Below, piece after piece: positions 26,865 to 35,379 of a stretch of 64,000 bases of DNA. The notes under the pieces were generated by a model. The model saw only the letters and a program-made list of their open reading frames with translations. It did not search any database and was not told the origin of the DNA. The position numbers were made by a program, and so were the translations under genes. Position 1 is the first letter of the stretch. Each line of letters starts with the position of its first letter. The stretch is from Chryseolinea lacunae (GTDB lineage: Bacteria > Bacteroidota > Bacteroidia > Cytophagales > Cyclobacteriaceae): positions 1 to 64,000 of the forward strand of contig NZ_JAERRB010000019.1 in assembly GCF_016735595.1 (NCBI RefSeq), in the 5' to 3' direction.

Positions 26865-27188
26865 TCATTTTCTTTTGTCAGTTATCATGCTTACCTCACT
26901 CCCTTTAATAGGATGATTGGACGGATAGTATTGAACATAGCCAAAATTCCGAAGGTCTTTAAGCGCTCTATGGTAAGTCGCTATTGACCGGATATGGGAG
27001 TCGCGCATAAGAATTTTTCGGGAAACCCGGTATCGATCCTGAAGTTCATTCGCCATCCATAGGTGACACAAGGCAATGCAAAGCGAAATATGAACAGGTT
27101 TTAAACGGTCATCCGAAACGACACGGTTAATAAATCCAAATACCTGAGCAAGTTGGTCCATGCCTTCGCTATTTAGTTTTACTTCCAT
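26865..27188 (-). CDS. Conserved hypothetical accessory protein, possible transcription factor
   Basis: 107 residues. Features are HISLCIALCHLWMANELQDR, RVSRKILMRDSHIRSIATYH and LKDLRNFGYVQYYPSNHP, which together look like a winged-helix-like DNA-binding protein typical of Bacteroidota mobile or accessory regions. The start overlaps the end of the helix-turn-helix gene upstream by 20 bp, so the pair is co-translated. I do not recognise a named family. The gene ends just before the IS-like relic but seems complete. Confidence 0.7.
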   Translation of the reverse strand: MEVKLNSEGMDQLAQVFGFINRVVSDDRLKPVHISLCIALCHLWMANELQDRYRVSRKILMRDSHIRSIATYHRALKDLRNFGYVQYYPSNHPIKGSEVSMITDKRK

Positions 27189-27486
27189 TCAATAGCCTTT
27201 CTATATCCTCATATCTATAGAATATTATTCCCCCAATTTTCTTATAGTCGAGACTTCCGTTTATCCTGAGATTTTGCAGGGTACCCGGCGAAATGTTTAG
27301 CATTTTTCGCACCTCCGAAGATCTCAAAAAAAGTTTCTCCCGATGTCCAAATCGTTCTGCTTGCAGTAGTTCACGGATATCGTTCAACAGAGTATCTCTA
27401 AACGCATCTAAATGCCCTACGGTAAGCAATTGATCCTTGTGGATCGTCGCTGTTATTTTTTGGTTAACCACCTTATCGTCTTGCAT
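27169..27486 (-). CDS. Helix-turn-helix DNA-binding protein (excisionase/MerR-like)
   Basis: 105 residues. An N-terminal helical region (TVGHLDAFRDTLLNDIRELL) leads to a HTH_17-type domain at about 50-98: FLRSSEVRKMLNISPGTLQN, LRINGSLDYKKIGGIIFYRY and EDIERLL. Such proteins in Bacteroidota are common partners of integrative elements and toxin-type cassettes. No integrase or toxin is adjacent here, so the pair at 26865-27486 may be the last intact part of a decayed element. Confidence 0.82.
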   Translation of the reverse strand: MQDDKVVNQKITATIHKDQLLTVGHLDAFRDTLLNDIRELLQAERFGHREKLFLRSSEVRKMLNISPGTLQNLRINGSLDYKKIGGIIFYRYEDIERLLNGSKTK

Positions 27487-28191
27487 AGCTGATAATTTCC
27501 CAACAATTTAGTTTGTCGAGTCAGCCAAGATATCATACTAGAAATCTACTAGAAGAATAAGAAGAGAGGATTCTAAAGAGAGACAAAATACAAATCGGTT
27601 CGGCCGCGTTAACGTGGAGATTCCGTCATCCCGATGGGCTCATCTTAAAAGGCGCCAGAGCCTTCAATAAATAGTACGATGTCAGCTTTTCATAATTCTT
27701 TGAAAGGCCAAGAGAAGCGATTAAATCGAGCGGTAGCACTACTGCGCCTCTGGGAGGATTATCATTTCAATTCTGGAAGGATTTAAATAATCCCCTTTCT
27801 ATCCTCCCTACAATCCCTGGGAGTGGCGTGAGCAACCCTGCATGCACACGATGATGTATAAGGCTGGAGATAAGATGTTTGTTGATTCCACAGGAGAAAG
27901 CTTAAAAATGGTGCATCCCTCAGGGGTGGAGCTGAGAAATCGCAACGCCTTTGGTTGCTGACCATCTGGACACAAGAAATCAACTCATGAATGGCAAGCA
28001 TGTCTCCTGGCAGGAGTCTAATGTCTGATACTTTCACCTTGATCTTACCCTTAAGAATGCCGGTCTGCTTTCCGGCGAATTTTCCTATTCATTAGGTCCC
28101 GAATATAACCATGTAACTTCTGGTTTTTAATCGATAATGTCTCCAGGCCTTCACTCCTGCTACCGATACCGCGCTTACTTCCGTCCCCTTC
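27487..28191. other. 705-bp stretch without a supported gene
   Basis: An 84-codon minus-strand frame (27783-28037) and a short KNQKLHGYIRDLMNRKIRRK peptide near 28090-28150 are seen, but neither could be assigned. The stretch separates the accessory pair from the carbohydrate locus and probably contains decayed mobile DNA. Confidence 0.35.
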
Positions 28192-28497
28192 TTAAGGATC
28201 ACGTTTACACAATCCAAAATGTACTCTTGAATCTAGAGCACAAACCGTTCCGGTTGAAAACGCATTAGTAAACCTTGTTCCAATTTGAGCTAAAGAGTCA
28301 ATGGTCGGTGTTCTCGAATACAGATTTCCATAGCAGCCTATAAAATCGGGCGAAGTATCTTCCAATACAAGACACAAAACGTTTGGTTTTTTCTGCGCAT
28401 AACCTATTTGGACTCCTAATGAAAACATTAGGGATATAAAGCTAATCGCAATGAGTTTAAGATTCGTTTGATGGTCATTCATTCTAAAAACCAACAT
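28192..28497 (-). pseudogene. Type I sulfatase, N-terminal fragment
   Basis: 101 residues. A signal peptide ending SLGVQIGYAQ is followed by KKPNVLCLVLEDTSPDFIGC and RTPTIDSLAQIGTRFTNAFS, the metal-binding start of arylsulfatase-type enzymes. The family then has a C/S-x-P-S/A-R motif whose Cys or Ser becomes formylglycine. Here the sequence reads TVCALDSRV, so the motif is disrupted just where the protein loses homology, and it stops 10 residues later. Real sulfatases have 450-600 residues. It lies downstream of the GH36 gene, so it once probably removed sulfate from the same polymer. Confidence 0.75.
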
Positions 28498-28565
28498 ACT
28501 CTGATTATGATCAAAAGATTGCTACTTAACGAGAAAGGCAGGGCTGAGCAGAGCAATAGGCTGAT

Positions 28566-30374
28566 CTATTCTTCCTCAACAACGTAGACGCAGCCAAGTT
28601 GACCACCGAAGTTCTCCAATACAATCTCCCGATCGAAATGACCGACCAGCTTTTCAGAGAAGAAATCTCGTACAACAACTGGATTATCTATTGGAATTTT
28701 GAATGACTTGGGGATATCTCCCCAATTTAGCACCACCAACTTTTTCGATCCCTTCGAGTTGACCCATCCGATTTCAAACTCTTCAGAGACAAACTTGGCT
28801 GTAGTGGTGTTACCATCAGCGGCCATTTTCTGCAGCATTATCAGTCGATTCTTCGGAATACTAGCCACGTCATCTCCACTTAATAGCATACCTCCCGTCG
28901 CGTACAAAAGCGACGCATGAAATGCAAACATATTATCTGGCAAGTCGCCCGTCAGCAGTAGGCAATCTGGATCGTTCCACCAAAGCCGACCGTTTTGCCA
29001 GCCCCGTAGCAGATTTTCTTTTCCCGTCTTCTTAATATTCGTCCAATTTCTTGAAACATCCATTGAAGATCTTGATCCATGGATTAAGCCCAGCGATGGC
29101 CACAGGGGGTGGTTGCATCCCAGGATGAATGCATCTGGTCCTGCTCCTTTTACGATCGCCTTCATACCTTCCCGATAGGCTTCTGTGCGCGTGGCATTTG
29201 CACGGTAATACTTGCCGTCGTGAATAGCACCCCAGTAATTCGCATCCAATTTAAAATACGTGCAGCCCCATTTCTCACGCATCGTCGAAAAAATCGTTTC
29301 AAAATGACGCTGAACATGTGGATTGGTACCATCGAGCACATACCATGGACCACGTCGCCAGCCGCCAAAACCAACTTTGTCACTTCTCAACGGGTGTCCG
29401 TTTTCATCTTTCACCAACCAATCTTTGTGTTCTCTAAAAATCGAAGATGTCGAATCACAAATAAATGGTGCCACCCAAATTGCCGGCTCAAATCCGGCCT
29501 CTTTAATTCGACCCAAAACATCTGTCACGCCACCCGAAAACGATCTACCAACGGAGAGCCAATCGCCCATATTCAATTGGTAACCGTCATCAATCTGAAT
29601 ATACTTCAAGCTTGGCACTTCAGCCTTAATCGCCGAAAGATTATCGTAAACATTTTGGGCTGTAACTTGCGATCCAAAACAATACCATGAACACCACCCG
29701 GTGGGACTCGCTGACGGTCGACGGGGATGCGCCCTTTCAACCTGCTCTGCAAAATTCGAAAGCAACAACTCACGATCCTTGCCATCCTCCATAAAAAAAC
29801 CTTCAAGATCGATCGTTTCACCTGCAGCCAATTCAATGTTCTCCAAATCCATCACAACTCTAACCGTATCGGCGGAAAGGTAAAATTTACCCACGAACCT
29901 ATTTGCGGAGGTGAACCCCAACAAATATTTACGATCTTCACGGCCATTCAAGTAAAGTAAATTGTAAACGACGCGGTAGCCTTTGGGCTCAACCATGCCA
30001 TAATGTTTCGAATCTTCGAAAGAGCCTAGCGCAACGGGTGCGTTAAGCGTTCCTCCTGTTTGCGAAAGCATCTGAAAGCCTTCCCCACTGATGGGCGTGT
30101 CTGGGGGAAAAAGATTAATTGCTTCGAATAAGATCACTTCCTTTATACGAATAGGAGATTTCGAGGAATTGGACACCAATGTCTTACAGGTGTTTCTCGA
30201 CCACTTGCGCTTTACCGACACAGAACTATTGTGTTGGCCATTGGAAGAAACGACCGTCGCCTTCGATGATTTTATTGTTGAAATGATATTTGGCCATCTT
30301 GACAAACTGAATCCATTCTGCCCAACACAAAAGATCAACGCTAAAAAACCCAAACACCAAACAGTTCTTTTCAT
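28566..30374 (-). CDS. GH36-type alpha-galactosidase (melibiase), secreted
   Basis: 602 residues from ATG 30374 (MKRTVWCLGFLALIF), a Sec signal peptide; the upstream frame to 30452 is not used. The N-terminal beta-sandwich (about 40-230) precedes a TIM barrel that starts at PTGWCSWYCFGSQVTA and continues through IQIDDGYQLNMGDW. The catalytic nucleophile is Asp377 in YFKLDANYWG, and the acid/base is Asp439 in SMDVSRNW. A C-terminal beta domain ends the protein. Family GH36 (or the related GH27) hydrolyses alpha-galactosides such as raffinose-type or galactomannan side chains. It is followed at about 70 bp by the sulfatase fragment. Confidence 0.9.
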   Translation of the reverse strand: MKRTVWCLGFLALIFCVGQNGFSLSRWPNIISTIKSSKATVVSSNGQHNSSVSVKRKWSRNTCKTLVSNSSKSPIRIKEVILFEAINLFPPDTPISGEGFQMLSQTGGTLNAPVALGSFEDSKHYGMVEPKGYRVVYNLLYLNGREDRKYLLGFTSANRFVGKFYLSADTVRVVMDLENIELAAGETIDLEGFFMEDGKDRELLLSNFAEQVERAHPRRPSASPTGWCSWYCFGSQVTAQNVYDNLSAIKAEVPSLKYIQIDDGYQLNMGDWLSVGRSFSGGVTDVLGRIKEAGFEPAIWVAPFICDSTSSIFREHKDWLVKDENGHPLRSDKVGFGGWRRGPWYVLDGTNPHVQRHFETIFSTMREKWGCTYFKLDANYWGAIHDGKYYRANATRTEAYREGMKAIVKGAGPDAFILGCNHPLWPSLGLIHGSRSSMDVSRNWTNIKKTGKENLLRGWQNGRLWWNDPDCLLLTGDLPDNMFAFHASLLYATGGMLLSGDDVASIPKNRLIMLQKMAADGNTTTAKFVSEEFEIGWVNSKGSKKLVVLNWGDIPKSFKIPIDNPVVVRDFFSEKLVGHFDREIVLENFGGQLGCVYVVEEE

Positions 30375-30652
30375 AGTCTCTTTTTTTAAAACACCGTCTT
30401 GACGTGACGTTAATAACCACATCAGTAATGAATCAAATTTACAAGCCAACATTTACGTAAGGCTACGATAATTTACCAATCTGTGATGATGGATTAACCT
30501 AAGGAACTGATTAAACTTTTCAACCGGCTTTACGAAACAAACCCTGGAAGATACCTTTGACTAAAAGCTTGCTTGAAAAATAAAACAATCATTACCGTTC
30601 TACTTGAAAAGAATTGAAAAAGACAGCTAAGATCCATAGTTATCGACCAAGT

Positions 30653-32272
30653 TCACATTCTAATATCATTGCGATCAAACATCCTCTTATCCTCAATTGC
30701 CTTGGTAATCGATCGCACGATATTGTCCAAGGATTCGGATTCTGCCCTCAACATGGCCATCAGAGCAGAGGGCTCCGCCCCTTGTCTCTCATCCAAGGGA
30801 AGATTGAGAAGTCCTAAAATTCTCGCCACAGGAGCGCGCAATTTATGAGCATTTATAAACGCATATTCGGACAATTGCTTATTCTTTTCGAAAAGTTCTT
30901 GTGTGCGCTCCTCAACACGCTGATTCAACAATGAATTAAATCTTCTGGCAGACCTGTATCGAATGATGAGCAAGCCAACAATAAATGCAAGCAAAACGGT
31001 CACAGCAACTACAAATAAAAACCTCTGCTTGTTATACCGAATTTCCGACTCCAAGATCTTTCTCTCCATAGCCGCCTCAGATTGCTCCAACACCAATTTA
31101 GCATTGAATTCATCTTGCAAGATCTCACCTAGTTGCCTTTGGCTGTACAGGAGTTGATAACTCTCAAAGTAAAGCTTATGATAGTGATATGCACTATCAT
31201 TCATCTGCAGGAATTCGAATGCCTGCTCTGCGATCTTAAACGTATTCATGCTTCCGTCAACACTTTTTACTTTTGGGATCTTGCGAATAAGTTCTTGCGC
31301 CATTTCTCTTTGGTTCTTGCGATCCCCAAGTTGCCCGTATGCATAGAAGATGCCTGCATTCCTTCTGTAAGACCCAAATTTAGGGTTTGGAACATTCTTT
31401 GTTAAAGCAGAAAGCGCCAAGGCAGGGCTGTCAAGGGCAAGGTAAATTTCACCGATGGTAAGCGTAAAATGAGAGTACTCAGGTAGATCATGAACGTGCG
31501 GGATTTCTACCATCATTTTGCGCCAATACCTATAGGCTTCAAGTGGTTTATTTAATTTCAGCAGAGATTCAATTAAATTTCCATAGAGCGATATAAGCTG
31601 ATTTTCATACCCTTTGTAATGCTCTTGCAGGGCTTGCTCAATGCCCTGTTTAGCAAGTTCAATAGCCCTATCTTCTAGACCGACAGCAGACAAAGCATGA
31701 GATTGATTAAGTTTACTGGTAACCATTTTAGCGGGCTGCTTTCCAAAGAAATATTTCTCACAGGTTTGCAAATACTTCAGAGCCTTAATAAAATCACCTT
31801 GATCCATGGCTATAAACGCCATCGTGTTTAGTGCATTGCTCATCACAACACTGTCCTTACTCAATCTGGCCAGGTGGTAGGATGTTTCAAGATAATAGTT
31901 AGCGGAATCCAAATTAGTATGTTTAAAGAGTCCGCCCGCAACGTAAAAAAGGCGCCGATCGTATTGATGGATGGCTTTAGCATTGGCTAGCGCGATGGCT
32001 TGCCTTATACTGGCCAGACCATTCAACACATTATGAGGATTATTCAGCCATGCTCTTATTTCAAGAACTTGAATGTCGTCCCTTGGGTCCTTTGAATATA
32101 GGGCGATCGTGTCCATCTGATGAAGCAGCTGAAACGCTTTGTCTGTGTTGATGCCCTTCATCTTCCAGGCGGAATCGTATAGAATTTCGATTTTGGTTCG
32201 ACGGGGATCCTTTTGACCAAACACCTGAAAAGGTGAAATGAAAATGATCAATAGTAGAAATTTCAAGATCAT
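30653..32272 (-). CDS. TPR sensor protein with a histidine-containing DHp domain but no HATPase
   Basis: About 540 residues. Signal peptide MILKFLLLIIFISPF..FGQ (ATG 32272 chosen over 32308 because it begins the hydrophobic core). TPR helices (about 40-390) form the sensor. One membrane helix is at about 420-440 (FLFVVAVTVLLAFIVGLLII), followed by a coiled coil (VEERTQELFEKNKQLSEYAF) and a DHp-like helix INAHKLRAPVARILGLLNL. The protein ends about 55 residues later at DRNDIRM. The ATP-binding N, G1 and G2 boxes are absent, so it cannot phosphorylate itself. Such truncated forms are known in this phylum and may act as regulatory partners. It lies between the GH36 gene and the STAS-like gene. 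Confidence 0.85.
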   Translation of the reverse strand: MILKFLLLIIFISPFQVFGQKDPRRTKIEILYDSAWKMKGINTDKAFQLLHQMDTIALYSKDPRDDIQVLEIRAWLNNPHNVLNGLASIRQAIALANAKAIHQYDRRLFYVAGGLFKHTNLDSANYYLETSYHLARLSKDSVVMSNALNTMAFIAMDQGDFIKALKYLQTCEKYFFGKQPAKMVTSKLNQSHALSAVGLEDRAIELAKQGIEQALQEHYKGYENQLISLYGNLIESLLKLNKPLEAYRYWRKMMVEIPHVHDLPEYSHFTLTIGEIYLALDSPALALSALTKNVPNPKFGSYRRNAGIFYAYGQLGDRKNQREMAQELIRKIPKVKSVDGSMNTFKIAEQAFEFLQMNDSAYHYHKLYFESYQLLYSQRQLGEILQDEFNAKLVLEQSEAAMERKILESEIRYNKQRFLFVVAVTVLLAFIVGLLIIRYRSARRFNSLLNQRVEERTQELFEKNKQLSEYAFINAHKLRAPVARILGLLNLPLDERQGAEPSALMAMLRAESESLDNIVRSITKAIEDKRMFDRNDIRM

Positions 32273-32308
32273 ACTAGAGAGGATAGATGGGCTACCCAAA
32301 GATATCAA

Positions 32309-32891
32309 AGTCCAATGAAACTTCCTCGTCCCAATAGATCACGAACAAACTATAAAAGGTTACATATTAGGCAGTTAGCAGATTCAATCCAGCGTAACAC
32401 ATCCTTCACTTTGCATCAATTGACCATGGGTTTTGTCCTGACCTTGGCACGTTTAGCCAAAAAAATCACAACCTAATTGGGGCGGGACTGAAGGTAATGA
32501 ATGAGCCGAATCGATCCCTCTCTCGGAGGTGATTTACAAGATGGGGGAAGTGTAAAAACTCAATAAAGATATCTATAAAAGTTGGTAAACTTAAGGCCTA
32601 TTGGTTGACAACCATAGATGCTGCAACGCCTCAAGGATGGATATCATAATCACTAGTTAAAGGGGCCGAATGGACGGCCTTTCGGTCATCAACACCTGGC
32701 GAGGAAGGCAGAGAACGGATCTGCATAGTAGAACATACATCTTATTGCTCCTGTATCCTATGGCCTCTGCAACTCAAGATGCCATTAGATACATATCGAC
32801 TATCACTTGGCTGGAATTCTCTCGTAGACACAGGTAACACGACATGAATAGCAAATAAAGAAAATCGGCAGTGCTGCCCCGAGTTAATGCC
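32309..32891. other. Intergenic stretch of 580 bp without a supported gene
   Basis: No frame with family features was found. It contains the leader of the TPR gene and the 3' flank of the small gene at 32892. A TTAGCA word at about 32378 has no second half at 21 bp and is not an operator copy. Confidence 0.4.
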
Positions 32892-33320
32892 TCATAATAC
32901 ATTCGGTTCTAAGGTGACCACATCTAACACCCAGCGATTAGCCTTCACCAAAGACTTAAAAATTCGCACTTCAAAATCACCAATTCTTCTCCCGAGTTCG
33001 AAAATTCTTAGTTTTTTGTACCGCTGTTCCGAGACCACGATGGCATACTTTTCCACGCCATACTTTAGCCCCGTCCGAATTTCATTCATTTGAAGGAATT
33101 TCGTGTGCATACTCTTGACACGGCTTAGGTCGTTTACAACAAATGAACAATTGTTGTCCCTAAGAAACCGAATGACCACGCGCGTTACACGTTCAGCCAT
33201 AGCATGGTCGAGAAGACCTTCAAAGGTGACAAAGGTTACATTCGACTCCAAATCAAAGCTCACAATTGCCGCCGATGAACTGTTGACATTCTCTGCACTC
33301 TTCTTAAAAATAAGTAACAT
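32892..33320 (-). CDS. STAS-like small protein preceded by a 20-base T run
   Basis: 142 residues from ATG 33320 (MLLIFKKSAENVNSS). The layout is beta-alpha-beta: an N-terminal strand pair (AIVSFDLESNVTFVTFEGLL), then helix AMAERVTRVVIRFLRD, then FVVNDLSRVKSM, then YAIVVSEQRYKKLRIFELG. It resembles STAS/SpoIIAA-like or single-domain regulators, but the usual phospho-serine loop is not evident. The frame continues upstream through a poly-T run (20 T on the coding strand at 33324-33343, giving Phe), which lies 4 bp upstream of the ATG where the Shine-Dalgarno region should be. Length variation of this run could change expression. Confidence 0.6.
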   Translation of the reverse strand: MLLIFKKSAENVNSSSAAIVSFDLESNVTFVTFEGLLDHAMAERVTRVVIRFLRDNNCSFVVNDLSRVKSMHTKFLQMNEIRTGLKYGVEKYAIVVSEQRYKKLRIFELGRRIGDFEVRIFKSLVKANRWVLDVVTLEPNVL

Positions 33321-33323
33321 ATC

Positions 33324-33343
33324 AAAAAAAAAAAAAAAAAAAA
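33324..33343. repeat. 20-bp A/T homopolymer
   Basis: Positions 33324-33343 are 20 consecutive A on the plus strand (T on the coding strand of the STAS-like gene). It is the longest mononucleotide run in the window and lies between the GH29 3' end and the STAS-like start. Such runs are prone to slippage during replication, so they may act as a contingency switch. Confidence 0.9.
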
Positions 33344-33422
33344 TGGTCGGATATACCTTATACAAAATCGCCATCATCATATCAGTATCAAACGATATCA
33401 ATGACTTGGCTTTTCAGCGCAC

Positions 33423-35195
33423 TTAGTATTGCACGGGTTCAAAACCCACAGAAGCAAGACTTGCACTATTGCGATCACCCTCCAACAGTTCAATGGTTAT
33501 CGTATGTGTTCCGCCCTTATCAAACTGCAGCCAACCCAAAGGGTAGTCATGATATACCGATGAGGAATTTTGTTGATTCTGGACCAAATGTCCCTCGTCA
33601 CTAGTTATGCGCCAAACCAGTCGCCCGTTGCCTGTATAATTCACGAAGGCCTGATAGTCTCCTGGCACCTGGACGTCAATCGTCCAGGTTGCAGTCCCAC
33701 CAGGCTGCCAATTGGTAACTTCTTTTATATGCTTCCACTCGCCAAACTTTTCCATCCATTGTTTGCTCTTCATGTCACAGTTTGTTGAAAGCGCAAAGTC
33801 TGCTTCTAAGGTTGTTCGAATCTGAGGATCGATAGCCAATCCCTCATCTGCTGCAATCACACCTTCAGTGTTAAGCTCAATAACAGACATCATAGGGTCC
33901 GGGCGCTCAAACGGAATTTGCAATATCAGCCAACCATTCTCCAACGCAAACGGAAGAGGCTGCCCAGCGCCGGCATCCAAGAGTCTAGCCGACAGTACGG
34001 ACGTTTTTAACCCCGGAACAAACAGACGCCCGGACAAAGGCCAGTCATATACCAGGAGCGAAATCTTGTTTTCCCCAACGATGGCATCGCCCCACGGCAA
34101 AGCGTGCTTCCAAGGCGATGGTTTCCCTTGATAGACAATTTTTTGATGACGCTTCACCCAGTCACCTACTGCTCTAAGAACATGAGCGGGCTGAGTGGGC
34201 AACGTCCCATCTCCCTTCGGCCCGACATTGATCATAAAATTTCCGCCGCGCGCAATGGTGGATAGTAGTAAGGCCAAAACCTGTCTTGGAGTTTTCCAGT
34301 TTTGATCATACCATGCATAGCCCCATGAATCATTGGTTACCTCCACGGTTTCCCATAGACCCGGTATATTTTTTTTGGGCACCTCCATGTCACCCAAGGT
34401 TGAATAATCGCCAAGGCCGTGCCCTACCCTTCCACTGACAAACGCATCCGGCTGGTTTTTATGGACTAAGTCCACCAATTGCGCGGCATACTCCTTAGAA
34501 ATGTTGGCCGGCGTATCAAACCACACTAAGGCAATTGGTCCATATGCTGTGGTGAGTTGATTTACCTCAGGAAGACACCGGGTCTTAAAATACATATCAA
34601 ACGTTACTTCCTTTCCGTTCTTATCTTTCACTGGTCCGTGAAATCCTCCAGGGGTGGTCCAGTCTTGTGTTTGTGAGTAATAAAACCCGAGTCCTAAACC
34701 AGCTTTTTTACAAGCTGCGGCCATCTCTTTCATCGGGTCTCTTTTAAAAAGGGTCGCATCATAGATATTAAAGGCGGAATATTTTGATCGAAACATTGCA
34801 AAACCATCATGGTGCTTGCTGGTAATTACGATATATTTCATTCCGGCATTTTTGGCCAGGGCAACCAGACTATCAGCATTAAAGCTTACAGGGTTAAATA
34901 ATCCAACTTTGCTCTTATAGTCTTCCACGCTAAGATCGGCCATCCGACTATTCATAAGCCACTCTCCAATGCCATAATATGTTTTTCCATTCCACTGGTT
35001 GCCCAGCAACGAGTAGTAGCCCCAATGCACGAACATGGCGTACCTACCTTCGCGAAACACCCTCCCACGATTACCGAAGGCAGATTCGTTTTCGGCTTTC
35101 CCATCCCACATCTCATTCATGTCACGCTGCTGCCCGTGCACTTCTGAAAGTACAACACAAAGAACAAATAGTAGTGACAGGATTTTGGTCATCAT
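33423..35195 (-). CDS. GH29 alpha-L-fucosidase, secreted
   Basis: 590 residues with a signal peptide (MMTKILSLLFVLCVVLSEVHG). The TIM barrel starts at GRYAMFVHWGYYSLLG; typical segments are YIVITSKHHDGFAMF and FYYSQTQDWT. The catalytic nucleophile is Asp227 in ALVWFDTP. Then follow GNFMINVGPKGDG and a beta-sandwich. The C-terminal region (about 450-590) resembles a small carbohydrate-binding domain (GTATWTIDVQVPGDYQAFVN). The enzyme removes alpha-linked L-fucose from plant polysaccharides. A predicted operator (35305-35342) precedes it. The gene is followed by the STAS-like gene, across the poly-T tract. Confidence 0.93.
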   Translation of the reverse strand: MMTKILSLLFVLCVVLSEVHGQQRDMNEMWDGKAENESAFGNRGRVFREGRYAMFVHWGYYSLLGNQWNGKTYYGIGEWLMNSRMADLSVEDYKSKVGLFNPVSFNADSLVALAKNAGMKYIVITSKHHDGFAMFRSKYSAFNIYDATLFKRDPMKEMAAACKKAGLGLGFYYSQTQDWTTPGGFHGPVKDKNGKEVTFDMYFKTRCLPEVNQLTTAYGPIALVWFDTPANISKEYAAQLVDLVHKNQPDAFVSGRVGHGLGDYSTLGDMEVPKKNIPGLWETVEVTNDSWGYAWYDQNWKTPRQVLALLLSTIARGGNFMINVGPKGDGTLPTQPAHVLRAVGDWVKRHQKIVYQGKPSPWKHALPWGDAIVGENKISLLVYDWPLSGRLFVPGLKTSVLSARLLDAGAGQPLPFALENGWLILQIPFERPDPMMSVIELNTEGVIAADEGLAIDPQIRTTLEADFALSTNCDMKSKQWMEKFGEWKHIKEVTNWQPGGTATWTIDVQVPGDYQAFVNYTGNGRLVWRITSDEGHLVQNQQNSSSVYHDYPLGWLQFDKGGTHTITIELLEGDRNSASLASVGFEPVQY

Positions 35196-35304
35196 ACGTT
35201 CATCAGTCTTTAGGCGGTTCGCGCGTTGACGTTCAATTAGGGTTTAATCGACGTTGAATTAGTCTTTGAATATGTCAAAGATATTGACCGTCTATAACAC
35301 TTCA

Positions 35305-35342
35305 TGATTATCTACTAGCCTGGTGTGATGATCTTTTAGCAA
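35305..35342 (-). promoter_or_regulatory. Direct-repeat operator, site A (upstream of GH29)
   Basis: Reading toward the GH29 gene: half-sites TTGCTAAAAGATCATCA and AGGCTAGTAGATAATCA, separated by CACC. Their GCTA cores are exactly 21 bp apart (complement TAGC at 35337 and 35316). It lies about 110-147 bp upstream of the start codon. The same layout occurs at 37866, 39690, 51835, 51959, 63158 and, weaker, 50330. Confidence 0.7.
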
Positions 35343-35379
35343 GTCCGATCATCCTAACGAAATTATCGCGTCATATCCT

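Noticed and set aside
27783-28037. 84-codon minus-strand frame near the sulfatase fragment
   Set aside because: No domain match; the sequence looks like decayed DNA.
32365-32390. TTAGCA word upstream of the TPR gene as another copy of the sugar-locus operator
   Set aside because: No second core at 21 bp; single words of this length occur by chance.
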